Source: Bacteroidota bacterium
GTDB taxonomy: Bacteria; Bacteroidota; Ignavibacteria; Ignavibacteriales; Melioribacteraceae
Assembly (NCBI GenBank): GCA_023453125.1
Contig: JAEXUB010000018.1
Span: 1 to 16,021 of the forward strand
DNA length: 16,021 bases
Direction of reading: 5' to 3'
Shown: positions 14,405 through 16,021 of the stretch, piece after piece
Layout: each line of letters starts with the position of its first letter
Numbering within the stretch: the stretch's first letter is position 1
Translations under genes and position numbers: made by a program
The notes under the pieces: generated by a model
The model's input: the letters and a program-made list of their open reading frames with translations, nothing else
Told to the model about the DNA's origin: nothing
The model's database searches: none

Positions 14405-14758
14405 TTAATAAAGATTCTTAATCATCATTGCAATCTGCTGGGCTTCGCGGTGGTTGAATTCAAACGCGATTCTCTTATAATTAACCAAGTCTACAATGGT
14501 GCCTATAAAACAGAGCCCTGCTGTTAAGAAATAAAGAATTCCAAGCCCAATCTGATCCGTCATAAATCTCTGCACTCCTGCAAATCCTACAAATCCGGCA
14601 AGAGTAACAAGAAGAATTGTCTGCGGATCGCGGCGGCGCGTACGGTAAATATTGGCAAACTGATATGCCTGCTTATCGTCCATCTCTTTAATCATATTGC
14701 TGATGAACATTTGTTCTTCACCGTAAATTTCGGGTAAAATCTCTAATACATTAGGCAT
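14405..14758 (-). CDS. TM2-domain membrane protein
   Basis: A 117-aa protein. A charged N-terminal region (1-44, with RTRRRDPQ at 39-46) precedes a TM2 domain at about 45-94: two membrane helices separated by a short loop, with the typical GFAGVQRFMTDQIGLGILYFL (58-78) and the conserved acidic residue in GTIVDLVNY (86-94). The domain is widespread, and its molecular function in bacteria is not established. GGGGAGG six nt before the ATG supports the start. It overlaps the end of the DUF2752 gene by eight nt, and such pairing of TM2 and DUF2752 proteins is common, which suggests a joint role in the inner membrane. A terminator closes the unit at 14357-14381. Confidence 0.92.
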   Translation of the reverse strand: MPNVLEILPEIYGEEQMFISNMIKEMDDKQAYQFANIYRTRRRDPQTILLVTLAGFVGFAGVQRFMTDQIGLGILYFLTAGLCFIGTIVDLVNYKRIAFEFNHREAQQIAMMIKNLY

Positions 14759-15080
14759 TATATACCTCCCCTTTTTTAAGTTTGTAATTTCTTCTTATTA
14801 GAACAAAGACTCTGTGCGATATAATGAAGAATGCGGCAATCCCGAGAGGATGCGCCTTAAGAGAATGCATTATATCTCCGTGGTAAAAAAATGATATTGA
14901 ACGCCCGAGTCCGCATCCCGGACAAAAGTCCATGCCGAGATTATGAAGAGGACAGAGAGAGAATCTTTGTTCAATATACGGATTGATAAAAAAGAAATAA
15001 GAGAGCCCGGCAATCCAGATCCACGCCTCCAATGGTATGGCTCTGATGATTCCTACGGCTATGTTAATCTTTTCTTTCAT
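14751..15080 (-). CDS. DUF2752-family membrane protein
   Basis: A 109-aa protein with two or three hydrophobic helices (about 8-33, 55-66 as a partial segment, and 78-96). The family signature is clear: CPLHNLGMDFCPGCGLGRS (43-61), with the CPGCG core at 53-57, and a conserved AHPLG (76-80) before the last helix. The cysteines could bind a metal or form disulfides; the function is unknown. It overlaps the downstream TM2 gene by eight nt, so the two are translationally linked. The ribosome site is weak (GGGTAAATGG upstream of the ATG at 15080). The 2H-family gene ends 51 nt upstream on the same strand. Confidence 0.9.
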   Translation of the reverse strand: MKEKINIAVGIIRAIPLEAWIWIAGLSYFFFINPYIEQRFSLCPLHNLGMDFCPGCGLGRSISFFYHGDIMHSLKAHPLGIAAFFIISHRVFVLIRRNYKLKKGEVYNA

Positions 15081-15131
15081 CCATTTACCCTTGCTTTCAA
15101 ATTTTTAGACGACTTCCCGTTAAAAAAGTTT

Positions 15132-15653
15132 TCAGCCAAGACAAATATCTTCAATTAATTCCACTTTTACCCCATCATACCTTACAATAGAGAGGGTTGA
15201 AATAATACCGGATATCGAAATATTTTCTTCATTAAGGCCGGCTGCCAGGTTGATACAGTGGAACGGATCCACATCATTCCCGATTCCCATATGTGGAATA
15301 AACGGAATGTCTATCCGCAGGTGAGTAATAAGGGGACCTTTATATAATTCATCGTGCAGCTTTATTATGCTGCTGTTACCTTTATCAGGTACAAGAAAGA
15401 TATCCCAGAATTCGCTGAAAGAGTCTTTTACTGTTACGGCGTAATTAAGGGTGAAATCAATTTTTTTGAATTTGGAACACCGGCTTTTAATATGATCTAT
15501 GAATTCTTTTTCTTTCACTTCCTCAACGGGAAAAACAATTGTGAAATGAGGATTAACAACAGGGTAATAGCGGTCATTCCTGCTTCGGAAGTCCTGAATT
15601 CTATTAAAATCTTCTTTTGAAATTTCGGGAAAAGCTAAAACGAGAAGAGCCAT
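15132..15653 (-). CDS. 2'-5' RNA ligase/2H phosphoesterase-like protein
   Basis: A 173-aa protein of the two-histidine phosphoesterase fold. The first H-x-T motif is intact as PHFTIV (35-40, His36). The second appears as IPHMGIG (119-125, His121), with glycine in place of the usual Thr/Ser. Family members act on 2',3'-cyclic phosphates or 2'-5' linkages in RNA or nucleotides; many are uncharacterised, so the substrate is not claimed. No signal peptide; cytoplasmic. AAGGAC lies about 10 nt before the ATG at 15653. It is followed on the same strand by the DUF2752 and TM2 genes and may share their transcript, although a 51-nt gap separates them. The cold-shock gene upstream has its own terminator. 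Confidence 0.85.
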   Translation of the reverse strand: MALLVLAFPEISKEDFNRIQDFRSRNDRYYPVVNPHFTIVFPVEEVKEKEFIDHIKSRCSKFKKIDFTLNYAVTVKDSFSEFWDIFLVPDKGNSSIIKLHDELYKGPLITHLRIDIPFIPHMGIGNDVDPFHCINLAAGLNEENISISGIISTLSIVRYDGVKVELIEDICLG

Positions 15654-15670
15654 AATGCTAAAGTCCTTAT

Positions 15671-15704
15671 AAAAAAAACGGCGGCACTGTTAGAGAGCCG
15701 CCGT
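15671..15704 (-). terminator. Intrinsic terminator of the cold-shock gene
   Basis: Stem ACGGCGGC / GCCGCCGT (15678-15685 and 15697-15704) with an 11-nt loop. On the minus strand it runs into at least eight U (A-run 15671-15678), 18 nt after the cold-shock stop codon. Confidence 0.9.
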
Positions 15705-15722
15705 ACTTGTTGCAAAACCGAA

Positions 15723-15935
15723 TTATTTTACAACCGTTACCTCTTGAGCCTGGGGACCCTTCTGGCCGTCAACAACAGAAAATTCAACTTTCTGTCCTTC
15801 TTCCAGTGTGCGGTATCCATCTCCCTGAAGAGATGAGAAGTGAACGAATACATCGCCCCCTTTGTCACGAGTTACAAAACCGTACCCTTTTGTAGAGTTG
15901 AACCACTTAACGGTACCAGTTTCACGCTCTGCCAT
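15723..15935 (-). CDS. Cold-shock domain protein (CspA family)
   Basis: A 70-aa single cold-shock domain. Both nucleic-acid-binding motifs are present: RNP1 as KGYGFV (16-21) and RNP2 as VFVHF (29-33), within the usual opening TGTVKWFNSTKGYGFV. The length is normal for the family. Such proteins bind single-stranded RNA or DNA, acting as RNA chaperones or transcription antiterminators; whether this copy is cold-induced or constitutive is not visible. GGAGG seven nt before the ATG supports the start. The 86 nt upstream hold a GC-containing inverted repeat (15976-15990), which could be in the leader or promoter. It has its own terminator and is monocistronic. Confidence 0.97.
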   Translation of the reverse strand: MAERETGTVKWFNSTKGYGFVTRDKGGDVFVHFSSLQGDGYRTLEEGQKVEFSVVDGQKGPQAQEVTVVK

Positions 15936-15975
15936 TAAAAACCTCCGTGAATATAAAATTGTTACTTATCCGAAA

Positions 15976-15990
15976 GCAAAGCGCGTTTGC
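15976..15990. repeat. Short inverted repeat upstream of the cold-shock gene
   Basis: GCAAA-GCGCG-TTTGC lies 40 nt upstream of the cold-shock ATG. It could be a protein-binding site or a leader hairpin. It is too short to assign. Confidence 0.3.
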
Positions 15991-16021
15991 AAATAACCGA
16001 ACGCTTTTGTAACGCCGAATT

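Noticed and set aside
14267..14527. An 86-codon plus-strand frame across the end of the protease gene and the TM2 gene
   Set aside because: It overlaps two well-supported genes in other frames and includes a terminator hairpin.

Overview
The window looks like chromosomal DNA from a Gram-negative bacterium of the Bacteroidota/Ignavibacteriota side of the tree. The pointers are an outer-membrane barrel of the PorV/PorQ type, the N-terminus of a TonB-dependent receptor with a carboxypeptidase-regulatory-like domain, many secreted proteins whose signal peptides end in A-Q or S-Q, and moderate-to-low GC. Shine-Dalgarno sequences (GGAGG type) are strong and two sigma70-like promoters are visible, which fits Ignavibacteria better than classical Bacteroidetes. 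This placement is an inference from gene content, not a phylogenetic result.

Layout. (a) 1-2136, minus strand: an apparent operon running from a TTGACA-17-TATTTT promoter through a six-helix membrane protein, a 98-aa winged-helix regulator (1-nt overlap), a secreted TPR protein and the start of a TonB-dependent receptor that runs off the left edge. The same palindrome, TAAAGTACTTTA, lies just upstream of the first and third genes and is a good candidate operator for the regulator. (b) 2222-4643, minus strand: a secreted SMP-30-like beta-propeller, then a GNAT acetyltransferase and an exported alpha/beta hydrolase that are probably co-transcribed. (c) 4819-7490, plus strand: a bile-acid:sodium-symporter-family carrier and a secreted M28 zinc aminopeptidase. 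A bidirectional terminator separates the peptidase from a convergent CorA-family transporter (7554-8471). (d) 8661-11696, plus strand: a cytidylate-kinase-like protein, a PEBP (YbhB/YbcL) protein with two Shine-Dalgarno/ATG pairs, and a secreted class-C beta-lactamase-fold hydrolase. (e) 11867-14352, plus strand: a PorV/PorQ-like barrel, then a 335-nt gap with hairpins and a possible tiny hydrophobic peptide, then a lipoprotein with a trypsin-like H-D-S triad. (f) 14357-15935, minus strand: a cold-shock protein with its own terminator, then a 2'-5' RNA ligase-like (2H) protein, a DUF2752 protein and a TM2-domain protein closed by a terminator.

The overall theme is the cell envelope: about half the genes encode exported or membrane proteins such as hydrolases, peptidases, barrels and transporters. 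I see no mobile element, CRISPR array, tRNA, rRNA or recognisable defence system. The most interesting unexplained signal is the paired palindrome and the small self-contained regulon it implies. The other observations are modest: variant motifs in conserved families, a dual translation start, and a 17-nt exact repeat on either side of the barrel gene.
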